From positions 1 through 64,000 of the forward strand of contig NZ_SDGV01000007.1 of the NCBI RefSeq assembly GCF_004795745.1: a stretch of 64,000 nt of DNA. The letters run 5' to 3'. The stretch's first letter is position 1. Each line of letters opens with the position of its first letter. The stretch is from Vagococcus silagei (GTDB lineage Bacteria > Bacillota > Bacilli > Lactobacillales > Vagococcaceae). The notes under the pieces are model-generated. The model had not been told where the DNA came from. It searched no databases and worked only from the letters and a program-made list of their open reading frames with translations. Of this stretch, positions 1 through 9,479 are shown one piece after another. The translations under genes and the position numbers were made by a program.

Positions 1-122
1 ATTATGAAATTAGCTCAATTACCTTAAGTAATAAATAATCTTTTGTTTTAACTTGCTGAATACTTAGATTCCGTCTACACTAAAAAAGTAAGACTGAATA
101 TATTTTTAAGGAGTTTTTTTGC

Positions 123-824
123 ATGACAAAATATAAATATTTAATTTTTGATTTAGACAATACATTATTGGATTTTACCCTATCAGAACGTTTTGCGTTG
201 GAAAAAATTTTTACAACGTATGGCATAATTTATAATGATGAAACAGTAGCCACTTATAAAGAAATCAATGGTAAATTGTGGAAAAAATTAGAAGAAGGAC
301 GGATTGAAAAAAGCGTCTTGCTTGCTTCTCGTTTTAGACTATTTTTTGAGTCTCAAGGGCTTGAAGTTGATGGTGCAATTGCAGATGAAGAATATCGAGG
401 CTTTTTAGCAGATCGTGCTGATTCAATTTTAGGCGCACGCGCTCTGCTAGAATCTGTCCAAAATTTAGGTTTTTGTATATTATCAGGTACAAATGGGATA
501 GGTAAAACACAAAGACGTAGATTAGAGAATAATAGTTTTTCTAAATATTTTGATAAGTTATTTATTTCTGAAGAATTAGGCTTTGAAAAACCCGACGTTC
601 GCTTTTTTGATTACATTTTTAATGATTTACAAATTAAGGATCATTCAGAAGTATTAATGATTGGCGATAGTTTATCGTCAGATATATTGGGTGCAAACCG
701 CGTAGGCATTGATTCTGTTTGGTTTAACCCTGACCGGTTGATAAATGATACCTTAATTGAACCAACTTTTGAAGTAGCTCAGTTACAAGAAATTACAGAT
801 CGAGTACTAAAAGCTAGAAAATAA
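123..824 (+). CDS. YjjG/YfnB-type HAD nucleotidase
   Basis: A 233-residue haloacid-dehalogenase phosphatase. Motif I is DLDNTLLDF near residues 10-18 with the nucleophilic Asp; motif II is the Ser/Thr in LSGTNG near 119; the motif III Lys lies in FEKPD near 155; motif IV is GDSLSSD near 180. Length and the DLDNTL start match the YjjG/YfnB family, which removes phosphate from (often non-canonical) pyrimidine nucleoside monophosphates. An AAGGAG ribosome site precedes the ATG. The substrate is family-based inference; another small phosphate ester cannot be excluded. No operon partner is visible: the next gene starts 54 bases later with its own ribosome site. Confidence 0.8.
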   Translation: MTKYKYLIFDLDNTLLDFTLSERFALEKIFTTYGIIYNDETVATYKEINGKLWKKLEEGRIEKSVLLASRFRLFFESQGLEVDGAIADEEYRGFLADRADSILGARALLESVQNLGFCILSGTNGIGKTQRRRLENNSFSKYFDKLFISEELGFEKPDVRFFDYIFNDLQIKDHSEVLMIGDSLSSDILGANRVGIDSVWFNPDRLINDTLIEPTFEVAQLQEITDRVLKARK

Positions 825-878
825 TAAAAGTTATGTTATACTTTATTTATAAATTTGTTATTAAAGGAGTTGTTTGAG

Positions 879-1379
879 ATGAGGCAATTATACCTTCAGA
901 AAGGTATGGTTAATTTTGTAGGTGCAAAAACAATTGTTGATCGCAACAAGGAAAAAAACTACGTTATTTCTAGTGTCACTAATAATAATAACCAAGAACT
1001 ATGTGTCCATGATAATCAGAATAATAAAATTGCAAGTGTTGAGATTAAAGAAAATCTTGGTAATCGCGAAGGCATGTTGGTTGTAGAAAATCAAAATCTT
1101 TTTCTTCTGGAACAAGTTGTCACAACGCTATCCTTACAGGAACAAACAGATTTATATTTAGTTGGTGATTGGAAAGAATTATCCTTTGATTTAATGAAGG
1201 GGTATCGCAAACTTGGTAAAGTAAGACCTAAATGGATGGCTTTCGGCAGTTCTTCATGCGAAATTACAGTATTTGAAGAACAATACGAAACAATCTTAGT
1301 GAGTACAGTCAGTGCAATCGATTATTTTAACGCAAAAAAAGAAAGCGAAGATTCACAAAAAGTATTACAAATAATCTAA
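879..1379 (+). CDS. LURP-one/YxjI-like domain protein (tentative)
   Basis: 166 residues from the ATG at 879, chosen because AAGGAG sits 9 bases upstream; an in-frame TTG at 855 has no such site. The N-terminus (QKG..F.GA.TIVDRN..) and alternating beta-strand pattern resemble the tubby-like LURP-one/YxjI fold of small Firmicute proteins of unknown function. There is no signal peptide, membrane segment or catalytic motif. The family call is a weak pattern match. The stop codon abuts a structured palindromic repeat starting at 1380. Confidence 0.45.
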   Translation: MRQLYLQKGMVNFVGAKTIVDRNKEKNYVISSVTNNNNQELCVHDNQNNKIASVEIKENLGNREGMLVVENQNLFLLEQVVTTLSLQEQTDLYLVGDWKELSFDLMKGYRKLGKVRPKWMAFGSSSCEITVFEEQYETILVSTVSAIDYFNAKKESEDSQKVLQII

Positions 1380-1490
1380 GGTGATTTTTTTGGCGTATTG
1401 AGATGAGCAATAAGACAATCCTGATAATCAGGCGTTCTTTGCCTGAATATCAGGATGACTTATTGTCGAGTCTCAGCCAAAAAAATCCCG
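1380..1490 (+). repeat. Palindromic repeat, copy A1
   Basis: Starts directly after the stop codon of the upstream gene. The outer arms (1383-1394 and 1476-1487) are perfect 12-base complements; the inner arms CCTGATAATCAGGC (1420-1433) and GCCTGAATATCAGG (1441-1454) pair nearly perfectly around a 7-base loop, so almost the whole unit folds into one long hairpin. Middle arms (near 1401-1415 and 1459-1474) also pair imperfectly. It is closely similar to copy D2 at 60829-60960. Confidence 0.85.
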
Positions 1491-1496
1491 TCAATT

Positions 1497-1640
1497 AAGG
1501 TGGTGAAGAAAGCGTTTTGGAGCTCGGCAGTAAGCTAAACCAAGCAAGGCTACCTTCGTAATCTCCCCGATTACTCAAGGTTAAGTTACTGTACTTGTTA
1601 GATTAGGTTGTTATAATCATTTACTATTATGACAACCTCC
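1497..1640 (+). repeat. Palindromic repeat, divergent copy A2
   Basis: Begins with the family head (AAGGTGGTGAAGAAAGCG, then a GCAGTAAG segment), but the body differs. CAGTAAGCTAAACC pairs with GGTTAAGTTACTG, an inner GTAATC/GATTAC stem follows, and a separate small hairpin (AGGTTGT...ACAACCT) lies near 1605-1637. It looks like a decayed or variant unit in tandem with A1. Confidence 0.55.
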
Positions 1641-1660
1641 CCCAGAAATAACGTAAATAT

Positions 1661-1700
1661 AAAAATCCCTTTACCTAAAAAATAGGTAAGGGGATTTTTT
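1661..1700. terminator. Bidirectional intrinsic terminator
   Basis: AAAAATCCCTTTACCT and AGGTAAGGGGATTTTT form a stem flanked by A and T runs, so it can end transcription from both the + strand side (gene and repeats at 879-1640) and the - strand ABC operon ending at 1702. Confidence 0.85.
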
Positions 1701-1701
1701 A

Positions 1702-3444
1702 TTAGGACTGAAATTGTGATTGGAACATATTGTAATAGAGTCCATCAGTTTGATCCATTAGCATTGCATGCGTGCCAATTTGAGCAACTTCACCATCTTT
1801 TAGTACAATGATTTTATCTGCATTTAAAATCGTTCCAAGACGATGGGCAATGACGATACTTGTTCTTTTTTGCATCAATCTTTGTAATGATTTTTGGACA
1901 ATTGCATCGGTCACGGTATCAATTGAACTTGTCGCTTCATCAAAAATTAGGAATCGTGGCTGGTTAATAATGACCCGAGCAATTGTAAAAAGTTGTTTTT
2001 GTCCGCTAGATAAAGCCAATGTGTGTTCATCGACTTGAGTATTAAAACCATCAGGTAATCGGTCGATAAAATCCATCATGCCGACTTCTTCGCAAGCAGT
2101 TCTAACAAGTTCTTCAGTTGCATGATCAGCCCCAAAGGTTAAGTTATCCCAAAGTGTTGCTTGAAAAAGCCAAGGTTCTTGTAAAACAAGGCCAAAATTT
2201 TTTCGGAAATCATTTAGTTGATATCGAGCTAACGGTTCTTCATCAACTAAAATTGTACCATTTGTTACGTCGTAATAACGCATGATCAAATTGACAATGG
2301 TGGATTTTCCAGCACCAGTGGGTCCAACAATTGCAACAGTTTCTCCAGGTTGGATGTCGAAATTTAAGTTTTTCAAGATAGGATGATTTTCTTCGTAAGC
2401 GAAGGAAACATCTTCAAATTGAATGAATCCATTTTTAGGTGCAGGTAACGTCGTTTGCTCATCTTGAACTTCTTCGGGCGTTTGTTCAAGGATAAATTGA
2501 ATACGGTTAAGGCCAGCCACACCAGCTAATATCTGTGTGAAGGCACTTGAAAGCTCGATAATCGGTTTAGAAAATTGAGCAGCATATAAAATGAAACTTG
2601 AAATCATTCCCACTGTCATGGCTTCAGGTTGATGAATCATAATCAAGCCACCGACTAACCCAATGGCTAAATAGCCGATATGATCAACAAACCGTGATAA
2701 AGGGTTTGTGAGTGAAGATAGAAATTGGGCTTTTTTCCCCGTTTCATGTAATTCTGCATTCAATGTTTCAAAAGTCTCGATAGTTGCTTCTTCTTGTTGT
2801 AGAAGGGTAACGAGTTTTTGATTTTGAATGGTTTCAGCAAGGAAACCGTTCATTTTGCCAAGTTGACGTTGTTGCTGTCTAAAGGATGACTGACTTTTAT
2901 TCGCAACGATGTAGTTTGTCCATGCCATAAGCAGTGTTGAAACTAAAATAATCAGTGTCAGTTTAAAATTTAAAAGTAACATACTGATTAAAGACACGAT
3001 AATCATGGCCAAACCAGAGAATAATTGGTTGAAAACGGTAGTAAAAGCTACCGAAACTAACTCTAAATCATTGGTAAAGCGACTGATAATATCACCATGG
3101 CGATTTGTATCGTAAAAATTGGCTGATAGTTTGTTTAAATGTTGAAAAGCTTCTTCACGAATATCACGTGTAAAGCGATACGCAATTGTATTTCCAAGTT
3201 TTTGAATCCCCCATTGAGTGAGAGCGTGAATGGTGACAATTAAAGATAAAAACAGGAGTAGCTGAAACATCTTAGGAAAATCAACTTGATTCTTTTGAAC
3301 CATGGTGTCGACTGTTTTTCCAATAAACAACGTGATAACGGCTGTTAAAATCCCGCTGAATGCGCCAAATGAACTTGCGGCGATTACTTTTCCGGTATAT
3401 GGTTTTAAGAAACGTTTAAAAAGAGTCTTATTATTATTTTTCAT
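1702..3444 (-). CDS. Heterodimeric ABC exporter, subunit 2
   Basis: About 580 residues: six transmembrane helices in roughly the first 310, then an ATPase domain. Walker A is GPTGAGKS, Walker B ends FDEATSSID with the catalytic Glu, and the H-loop is IAHRL. The signature is LSSGQ rather than LSGGQ. The start at 3444 has GAAGGAGG about 8 bases upstream and overlaps the partner gene's end (3434) by 11 bases. This subunit keeps a full Walker B/H-loop, so it supplies the active site of an asymmetric pair of the LmrCD/EfrAB/BmrCD type. Multidrug or lipid-like export is expected from the family; the substrate is unknown. Confidence 0.88.
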   Translation of the reverse strand: MKNNNKTLFKRFLKPYTGKVIAASSFGAFSGILTAVITLFIGKTVDTMVQKNQVDFPKMFQLLLFLSLIVTIHALTQWGIQKLGNTIAYRFTRDIREEAFQHLNKLSANFYDTNRHGDIISRFTNDLELVSVAFTTVFNQLFSGLAMIIVSLISMLLLNFKLTLIILVSTLLMAWTNYIVANKSQSSFRQQQRQLGKMNGFLAETIQNQKLVTLLQQEEATIETFETLNAELHETGKKAQFLSSLTNPLSRFVDHIGYLAIGLVGGLIMIHQPEAMTVGMISSFILYAAQFSKPIIELSSAFTQILAGVAGLNRIQFILEQTPEEVQDEQTTLPAPKNGFIQFEDVSFAYEENHPILKNLNFDIQPGETVAIVGPTGAGKSTIVNLIMRYYDVTNGTILVDEEPLARYQLNDFRKNFGLVLQEPWLFQATLWDNLTFGADHATEELVRTACEEVGMMDFIDRLPDGFNTQVDEHTLALSSGQKQLFTIARVIINQPRFLIFDEATSSIDTVTDAIVQKSLQRLMQKRTSIVIAHRLGTILNADKIIVLKDGEVAQIGTHAMLMDQTDGLYYNMFQSQFQS

Positions 3445-5164
3445 AGTCAAATCCTCCTTCTAGGCCCTGCATTTTGGCTAATTCAAGATAAAATGCAGAC
3501 TCTTTGAGTAAGGTTTGGTGTGTACCATGAGCAAGAATTTTTCCTTGTTCAAGGACTAATATTTGTTCAGCTTCGGCGATGGTTGATAATCGTTGCGAAA
3601 TCATAATAATGGTTGCCTGTTGCAATTTATTTCTCAAGGCTTGACGCAAATTAAAATCTGTTTGATAGTCGAGCGCACTAAAAGAATCATCAAATATAAT
3701 GATTTCTTTAGGCTGAACGAGGGCACGGGCAATTGTTAAACGTTGGCGTTGTCCACCGGAAAAATTCTTCCCACTGGCTTGGACAAGTGCATCTAATTGA
3801 TCAGGTAACTCTTCAACAAATGAGCGACATTGCGCAATATCCAAAGCATTCCAAATCTCTTCATCTGAGGCATCTGGTGCCATCATCTGTAGATTCTCAC
3901 GTAAAGTACCTGAGAAAAGAATGTTTTTTTGCGGCACAATGGCAATTTTAGATAATAGCTCGTGTGAAGAATAATAAGCACTGCTTTCATTATTAAATAA
4001 AATTTGGCCGTCACTGACAGGATAGAGGTTGGTTAATAAAGGAATTAAGGTGCTTTTCCCACTTCCTGTAGGACCGGTAATGCCTAACCATTCTCCTTCT
4101 TGAATCGTAAAGTTTAAATGCGCTAAAGTTTTCTTCTTAGTATTTGGATATTGAAAGGCCACATTATCAAAACGGATGGTTTCAATTTTTTGTGTCATTC
4201 GCTTTTCATCGGCAATGGTTTCTTCAGGTAAGTCTAAAATTTCAGAGATTCGTTTGGCTGAAACTTCAGCACGTGAAAAGATAACCACTAGGTTCGAAAT
4301 AACAATTAAGGCCATTAACATTTGTGTCATATAATTAATTAAAGCAATGACTTCCCCTTGTTTCAGTGTACCTGCATTGATACTGAAGCTACTGAAATAA
4401 AGGATAAAGAGAATGGCGCCATTAATCACAAATGTTGTGACAGGTCCCAAAATAGCCGCAATATTGGCTGCTTTAATTGACGTGTTAGCTAAATCATCAC
4501 TTGTTTCATCAAAACGTGTGATTTGTTGTGGTGTTTTTGAGAATGCTCTAATTACACGAATACCAGATAAATTTTCGGCGACGAGATGCGTCAGTTGATC
4601 GAGTAATTGTTGTCCTTTTTTGAAGAATGGCATCGTTATTTTTGAAATCATGTAAATAGCCGCAATAAAGATCGGTAAAACGGCAATAAAGAGTAAAGTT
4701 ACTTTTGGTTCAATCCGGTAGGCCATAATAATGGACCCAATACATAAAAATGGGGCGCGAATAACGAGGCGGATTAACATCGCTAGTGCGAGTTGTAGTT
4801 GGTTGGTATCATTGGTAATTCTAGTAATCAATGAATTTTCATTTGATTGATCTAATTGTGCGTAAGACAAGCGATTGATCTTTCTTGTCAGTTGGTTACG
4901 TAGTTCCGTTCCAAAACCTTGCGAAGCTATGGACGCGTAGTATTGACATAAGATAACGAAAAAGAGTCCTAAACAGGATATCAATAACATTTTTCCGGCT
5001 AAAAGCCAAACAAGTTGTGAGTTTTTTTCGCTAATGGCTTGGTCTAAAAGTTGTGCCATATAAAGTGGCAAAATAAGTTCTAAAATAGCTTCAAATAATT
5101 TGAAGAGTGGGCCTAAAATTAATTCTTTTTGATATTTCTTAGCATATGGGAGTAATGACCACAT
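3434..5164 (-). CDS. Heterodimeric ABC exporter, degenerate subunit 1
   Basis: 576 residues, six membrane helices plus ATPase domain. Walker A GPTGSGKS and signature FSGGQRQ are canonical, but the catalytic Glu after Walker B is Asp (IIIFDDSFSALD) and the switch His is Gln (MISQRLST). Together with the partner's LSSGQ signature this gives one degenerate and one canonical ATP site, the hallmark of heterodimeric exporters such as LmrCD and BmrCD. First gene of the two-gene - strand operon, with AAGGAGG upstream of the ATG. Substrate not predictable. Confidence 0.88.
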   Translation of the reverse strand: MWSLLPYAKKYQKELILGPLFKLFEAILELILPLYMAQLLDQAISEKNSQLVWLLAGKMLLISCLGLFFVILCQYYASIASQGFGTELRNQLTRKINRLSYAQLDQSNENSLITRITNDTNQLQLALAMLIRLVIRAPFLCIGSIIMAYRIEPKVTLLFIAVLPIFIAAIYMISKITMPFFKKGQQLLDQLTHLVAENLSGIRVIRAFSKTPQQITRFDETSDDLANTSIKAANIAAILGPVTTFVINGAILFILYFSSFSINAGTLKQGEVIALINYMTQMLMALIVISNLVVIFSRAEVSAKRISEILDLPEETIADEKRMTQKIETIRFDNVAFQYPNTKKKTLAHLNFTIQEGEWLGITGPTGSGKSTLIPLLTNLYPVSDGQILFNNESSAYYSSHELLSKIAIVPQKNILFSGTLRENLQMMAPDASDEEIWNALDIAQCRSFVEELPDQLDALVQASGKNFSGGQRQRLTIARALVQPKEIIIFDDSFSALDYQTDFNLRQALRNKLQQATIIMISQRLSTIAEAEQILVLEQGKILAHGTHQTLLKESAFYLELAKMQGLEGGFDYEK

Positions 5165-5263
5165 TTTTTAGCCTCCTTCATTTTTATACTTGCTATTTTA
5201 CGACAATTATTCAAAATAGCAAATCAACTTAAAAATAGGTGTAGGCTATTTTTGAGATAAAGA

Positions 5264-5307
5264 AAACAAGATTCCTCACGTGTTGAATGTGCGTGGGGAA
5301 TCTTGTT
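5264..5307. terminator. Intrinsic terminator after the deoxyribosyltransferase gene
   Basis: AAACAAGATTCCTCACG pairs with CGTGGGGAATCTTGTTT; on the - strand the stem runs into TTTTCTTT. It sits just past the stop codon at 5322. Confidence 0.85.
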
Positions 5308-5321
5308 TGAAGTTTGTAAAC

Positions 5322-5801
5322 TTATAGATAACTTTGAACCGCTTGTAATAAACTTTCCTCATCAGCAAGGACTTGTCCGTTGAGTTTAATTAAACCAATG
5401 GTATATAGATTGGCATATGGAAATTGTGATTCAGCGACTTCTTGTAAAGCAGCCAATTTTTCAGGATTTGTCGCACCAAGTTGGCGGCTATCTGAAAATA
5501 ATGCTAAAACAGGGATGCCTGCTTGATAAGCGACGCCGATTTCTGAAGCAACACCAACATCAATAGTGGCACCATCTAATATTGCAATGACTAATTGGCT
5601 ATCAAGAAGCGCATTTGTATCATATAACGCAATTTTTTTAGAATCAGCGTAACTATTCTTGTCGTTAATTTCAAGTTGTTCTTGAGGGATGTAAAGGTTG
5701 ACATTTGGGTAAATTTCACGAATTTTTCCCACGAGATAAGCGTTATATTGCCGCTCCATATTTGAAAATAACGGACTTGCAAAGTAAATTGATTGTGTCA
5801 T
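5322..5801 (-). CDS. Nucleoside 2-deoxyribosyltransferase
   Basis: 159 residues, the usual size for this family, which exchanges the base on 2'-deoxyribonucleosides for salvage. The N-terminus (IYFASPLFSNMERQYN) matches the binding-loop region and DVGVASEIGVAYQAG carries the probable nucleophilic Glu and the glycine-rich turn. Asp and Asn residues in LLDSQLVIAILDG fit the family's base-binding part. Cytosolic, monocistronic, with a promoter region shared with the divergent gene at 5944. Base specificity (purine only or mixed) cannot be told. Confidence 0.85.
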   Translation of the reverse strand: MTQSIYFASPLFSNMERQYNAYLVGKIREIYPNVNLYIPQEQLEINDKNSYADSKKIALYDTNALLDSQLVIAILDGATIDVGVASEIGVAYQAGIPVLALFSDSRQLGATNPEKLAALQEVAESQFPYANLYTIGLIKLNGQVLADEESLLQAVQSYL

Positions 5802-5943
5802 ATTAACTCTCCTAACTATTACAGATATATTTTAGGATATCGTGAATTGTAATAATTTGTAAAGAGTTTGTTACAGAATGCTTTTTTATTTCTTGTATAA
5901 TGGTTGAAGAAATAGATAGGGAAAGTTGAAAGGTGTTGTTATA

Positions 5944-6999
5944 GTGAATAGTAAAAAGATTTTAAACCTTGTATTAGTCACTGTGCTGCTAGGGGTATTT
6001 CCGACACAGGTTTTAGCAACTGAAGCTGGTGGGGAAGCTAAGATGAAAGAAGAAAGTGCACAAATTAGTAGTGAGATTGATCAGGCGTTAACGTCTGTGA
6101 ATAAAACATATCAAGAAATCGAAAGCTTAAAAGTAAATGTTGATAAAACAGAAACAAAGATTACAAAGCTAAAAGAAAAAATTACTTCTGTAGAAGATAG
6201 TATTGATAAAAGAGTTGCCGCGATGGGCAAAAGAATGCAAACAATCCAAGTTAACAATTCAAGTGTATCAACTGATTTTGTTGATGCTTTGATTGAAGCG
6301 GAAGGTGTTTCTGATTTTGTGAGTCGTTTACATGCGGTAAATGTTATCCAAGATGCAGAAAACTCAAAAGTAGATTCTTTAACACAAGATAAAGAAAAAC
6401 TTGAAACATTAAAAGAAGATTTAACAAGTAGTCAATCGTCTTTAAAAGACAAACAAAGTAATTTAGAATCTCAAAAAACGCAATTAGAAGGACAAGTCAA
6501 AGACTTAAAATCTGAATTAGCGTCAAATGAATCAGCATTAAATAAATTAAAAGAATCAAACTTAGCTAAAGAATCAGTCGCAAATAAAGTGTTGGCTGAG
6601 GAAAAAGCAAAAGAAACACCAGAATCAAAAGAAGCACCAAAACAAAATACGCAAAAAGAAGCAGCTACACCGGTTTCACCAACGAAACCAACTGCACCAG
6701 TAACTTCTGGTGGTGGCGGACGTACATTAACAATGGCAGCATCCGCATATTCATATACAGAAGCTGGTTTAACACCATTTACTGCTCTAGGAATTGACTT
6801 AAGACAAAACTCAAAAGTTGTTGCGGTTGATCCAAGTGTTATTCCATTAGGCTCAGTCGTTGAAGTATCAGGTTATGGTATGGCAATTGCTGGTGATACA
6901 GGTGGTGCGATTAAAGGCAATCGTATCGATTTACACTTTAACTCAGTTCAAGAGTGTTTACAATTTGGTCGTCAGACAGTGACTGTAACAGTTCAATAA
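5944..6999 (+). CDS. Secreted coiled-coil protein with C-terminal 3D domain
   Basis: GTG start at 5944 (MNSKKILN), preceded by GAAAGGTG; an in-frame TTG at 5926 is possible but less well placed. A signal peptide (hydrophobic core LVLVTVLLGVF, cleavage near VLATEA) is followed by a long Glu/Lys/Ser coiled coil (about residues 35-210), a Pro/Thr/Lys linker, and a C-terminal 3D domain. Its conserved aspartates are visible in GIDLRQ, AVDPSVIPLG, AGDTGG and RIDLHF. The coiled coil resembles PcsB/SagA-like wall-remodelling proteins; 3D domains resemble lytic transglycosylases of the MltA/RpfB type. Probable extracellular peptidoglycan-acting protein. Confidence 0.82.
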   Translation: MNSKKILNLVLVTVLLGVFPTQVLATEAGGEAKMKEESAQISSEIDQALTSVNKTYQEIESLKVNVDKTETKITKLKEKITSVEDSIDKRVAAMGKRMQTIQVNNSSVSTDFVDALIEAEGVSDFVSRLHAVNVIQDAENSKVDSLTQDKEKLETLKEDLTSSQSSLKDKQSNLESQKTQLEGQVKDLKSELASNESALNKLKESNLAKESVANKVLAEEKAKETPESKEAPKQNTQKEAATPVSPTKPTAPVTSGGGGRTLTMAASAYSYTEAGLTPFTALGIDLRQNSKVVAVDPSVIPLGSVVEVSGYGMAIAGDTGGAIKGNRIDLHFNSVQECLQFGRQTVTVTVQ

Positions 7000-7009
7000 T
7001 TACAAAAAA

Positions 7010-7051
7010 TAAAGTTTCAAACTCGCTCATTGGGTTTGAAGCTTTTTTTAT
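7010..7051 (+). terminator. Intrinsic terminator of the 3D-domain gene
   Basis: AGTTTCAAACT and GGGTTTGAAGCT form a stem followed by a run of T. Confidence 0.75.
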
Positions 7052-7082
7052 TAAAAAAACCTTTATATCAATGATATAAAGG
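7050..7082 (-). terminator. Intrinsic terminator of trhO
   Basis: On the - strand CCTTTATATCA/TGATATAAAGG is a near-perfect stem followed by TTTTTTT; it lies just past the trhO stop codon. Confidence 0.85.
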
Positions 7083-7092
7083 CAAATATTAT

Positions 7093-8067
7093 TTATGATA
7101 ATGAGTGAGACGTCATATCAAATGTTTCGCCTAAACTCTCAACAGCTTGTTTCCATGCATCAAGAGCTAGATTTTCTTCAACCACATAACGGTTTCTTGA
7201 ATGAACACGACACTCGTGTGAACAACCTCTTAAATATTTTTCTTCATTTTTTTCTGAACAAAGAATTTGGCGATTACATTCTGGATTTGCACAATTTACG
7301 TAGCGTTCAGATGGAGTGCCGTCGAACCAATCTTTACCAACAATGACCGGATTTACTTGGTTAATCGGGACACTGATTCTTTCATCAAAAACATACATCG
7401 CACCGTCCCATAACTCGCCTTGAACTTCAGGATCTTTTCCGTAAGTAGCAATGCCGCCATGGAGTTGTCCAACATCATTAAAGCCTTCGCGTACTAACCA
7501 GCCTGAGAATTTCTCACAGCGAATGCCGCCAGTACAGTATGTAACCACGCGTTTATCCTTGAATTTTTCTTTGTTATCACGAATCCACTGTGGTAATTCT
7601 CTAAAGTTGCGAATATCAGGTCGAACAGCACCGCGGAAATGACCTAAATCATATTCATAATCATTTCTGGCATCAATGACAATCGTATCATCATCGAGAA
7701 TCGCTTCTTTAAACTCTCCTGGAGAAAGATATTGCCCTGTAAGTTCTAAAGGATTGATATCATCTTCTAAGCTTAATGAGACAAGTTCTGGACGCGGACG
7801 GACGAACATTTTTTTAAATGTTTGTTCTTCAGATGGATCAATTTTAAAGAAGATATCTTTAAATTGTTCACTATTGTGCATCGCAGTCATGTAAGCTTCG
7901 GTATCTTCAGTTAAACCGGAAAGTGTTCCGTTAATGCCTTCGTTTGCGATGAGAATACGACCTTTTAAATTTAAAGACTTACAGAAAGCTAAATGTTCTT
8001 TCGCAAAACTTTCTGGATCTTCAATTGGAACATATAAATAATATAATAAAACTTGATAAGTTGACAC
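7093..8067 (-). CDS. trhO: tRNA uridine 5-oxyacetic/5-hydroxylation rhodanese-type protein TrhO
   Basis: 324 residues with a GTG start at 8067 behind a G-rich ribosome site. It has an N-terminal ferredoxin-like domain ([19 protein letters not shown]) and a rhodanese domain whose active-site loop is [10 protein letters not shown] (about residues 179-188), with the catalytic Cys. A C-terminal Cys-rich tail ([12 protein letters not shown]...CSHECRVHS) fits the YceA/YbfQ/TrhO family. TrhO catalyses prephenate-independent 5-hydroxylation of uridine 34 in certain tRNAs. Monocistronic. Confidence 0.88.
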   Translation of the reverse strand: MSTYQVLLYYLYVPIEDPESFAKEHLAFCKSLNLKGRILIANEGINGTLSGLTEDTEAYMTAMHNSEQFKDIFFKIDPSEEQTFKKMFVRPRPELVSLSLEDDINPLELTGQYLSPGEFKEAILDDDTIVIDARNDYEYDLGHFRGAVRPDIRNFRELPQWIRDNKEKFKDKRVVTYCTGGIRCEKFSGWLVREGFNDVGQLHGGIATYGKDPEVQGELWDGAMYVFDERISVPINQVNPVIVGKDWFDGTPSERYVNCANPECNRQILCSEKNEEKYLRGCSHECRVHSRNRYVVEENLALDAWKQAVESLGETFDMTSHSLS

Positions 8068-8159
8068 GTAATTCCCCCTCTAAATTTGTTCGCAATTATT
8101 ATACGTGAAAGCTTGCTAATATAGCAACATAGATACTTATTTCACAAGCTGGTTTTAGC

Positions 8160-8188
8160 TTGACGTTTTGGCCCATTTTCGATACATT
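8160..8188 (+). promoter_or_regulatory. Probable sigma-A promoter of the GNAT gene
   Basis: TTGACG (8160-8165), a 17-base spacer, then TACATT (8183-8188), about 30 bases before the start codon. Confidence 0.55.
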
Positions 8189-8219
8189 TAAATGATAAAT
8201 TACGATGAAGGAGAATCGG

Positions 8220-9416
8220 ATGATGACAATTAAACAATTAAAAACACAAGCTGAGTGGGAACAGATTCATGCATTATCAAGTTATGCTTTTGATGTTAAT
8301 CATAACGAGATTCAAAAAGAAAACTTTTTTAAATTGTGTAGTATAGCGAAAAATTTTGGTGATGTTTTAAATGGAACACTGACAAGTTCTTTGATGTTAA
8401 TTCCTTTTGATGTGAGTTTATTTGGTAAATTCATTAAAATGGGTGGTATTGGCAATGTTGCGTCTTATCCTGAACATCGTGGTCAAGGAAATATTCGTCA
8501 TTTATTTAATAAGGTCTTTTCAGAAATGAAGAATGATCAAATTCTAGTGTCATATTTAGCGCCATTTTCGCAACCGTTTTATCGTAAATTTGGGTATGAG
8601 CGCTTGTTTATCGAACAAGAATTGACCGTGCCAAGTGAGGTACTTAAATTTGTTGAAGTGCGTGATGGATACAAAGTAGAACGTATTAAAGAAGACAACC
8701 GTGAAGCACGAAAAGAACGTTTGGCTCTTTATAATTGCACGCTAGGAAGAAAACATGGTAATAATCAACGTAGCCTTACGTGGTATGAGTGTTGTCAAAC
8801 GCGTGCTGATAATCATCATCTTGCAGTCGTTCGCGATGAACAAGATCAGCTTGTTGGCTATTTAGATTATAAATTTGACAAGGAAGATGTCATTATTTCA
8901 GAGATGATTTATGAAACAACAGCTGCTTTGAAAATGCTACTTAATTTTCTAACCTCACATCGTAGCAGTTTTAAAAATTTTATCTTTGGTAGTCTTGAGG
9001 ATACATCATTTTTAGAATATTTTGATGATACACGTGTCTCAAAAATCTACCAAACCAATGGTATGATGGCACGTATTGTCTCAATGTCATCTTTCTTAGA
9101 ACAACTACCTATTAAAAAAACTATTGATGGCGAAGTTTATTTAAAAGTCACGGAAGATGTGTGTGCTTGGAACCAAGGGATTATCCACTGGTCATTTCAA
9201 GATGGTGTTTCAAAAGTGACTTGGGTCGAAGCAGAGAGTCAAGTAGCTACGATTCCTCATTACGAAGCATCAATTGGACGTTGGACTCAAGTTTTACTAG
9301 GAGGCATGTCGCTCGAAAAAGCTCTGAATTTAGGTTTTGTCAGTTGTACACATGAGGACGATTTTTTAGGAACAGTTTTACTTAAAGGGCAACCGTTCTT
9401 GAAAGATCATTTTTAA
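8220..9416 (+). CDS. Eis-like GNAT N-acetyltransferase
   Basis: 399 residues from ATG 8220, which has AAGGAG at 8208-8213; an earlier in-frame ATG at 8205 overlaps that ribosome site. The N-terminal GNAT fold has the acetyl-CoA loop GNVASYPEHRGQGNIRHLF, then YLAPFSQPFYRKFGYE. A second GNAT-like half and a C-terminal SCP2-like part (to LGGMSLEKALNLGF) match the Eis family of multi-acetylating enzymes. Substrates range from aminoglycosides to lysines in peptides, so none is assigned. Standalone gene. Confidence 0.82.
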   Translation: MMTIKQLKTQAEWEQIHALSSYAFDVNHNEIQKENFFKLCSIAKNFGDVLNGTLTSSLMLIPFDVSLFGKFIKMGGIGNVASYPEHRGQGNIRHLFNKVFSEMKNDQILVSYLAPFSQPFYRKFGYERLFIEQELTVPSEVLKFVEVRDGYKVERIKEDNREARKERLALYNCTLGRKHGNNQRSLTWYECCQTRADNHHLAVVRDEQDQLVGYLDYKFDKEDVIISEMIYETTAALKMLLNFLTSHRSSFKNFIFGSLEDTSFLEYFDDTRVSKIYQTNGMMARIVSMSSFLEQLPIKKTIDGEVYLKVTEDVCAWNQGIIHWSFQDGVSKVTWVEAESQVATIPHYEASIGRWTQVLLGGMSLEKALNLGFVSCTHEDDFLGTVLLKGQPFLKDHF

Positions 9417-9479
9417 GTTACCGCCGGAAGATGATATAATTAGTTATATTGAATGAATATAAACCAAGGGCTGATAAGC

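Noticed and set aside
1380-1490. CRISPR or tRNA-like interpretation of the palindromic repeats
   Set aside because: No regularly spaced direct repeats, no spacers and no cloverleaf; the units are long hairpins.
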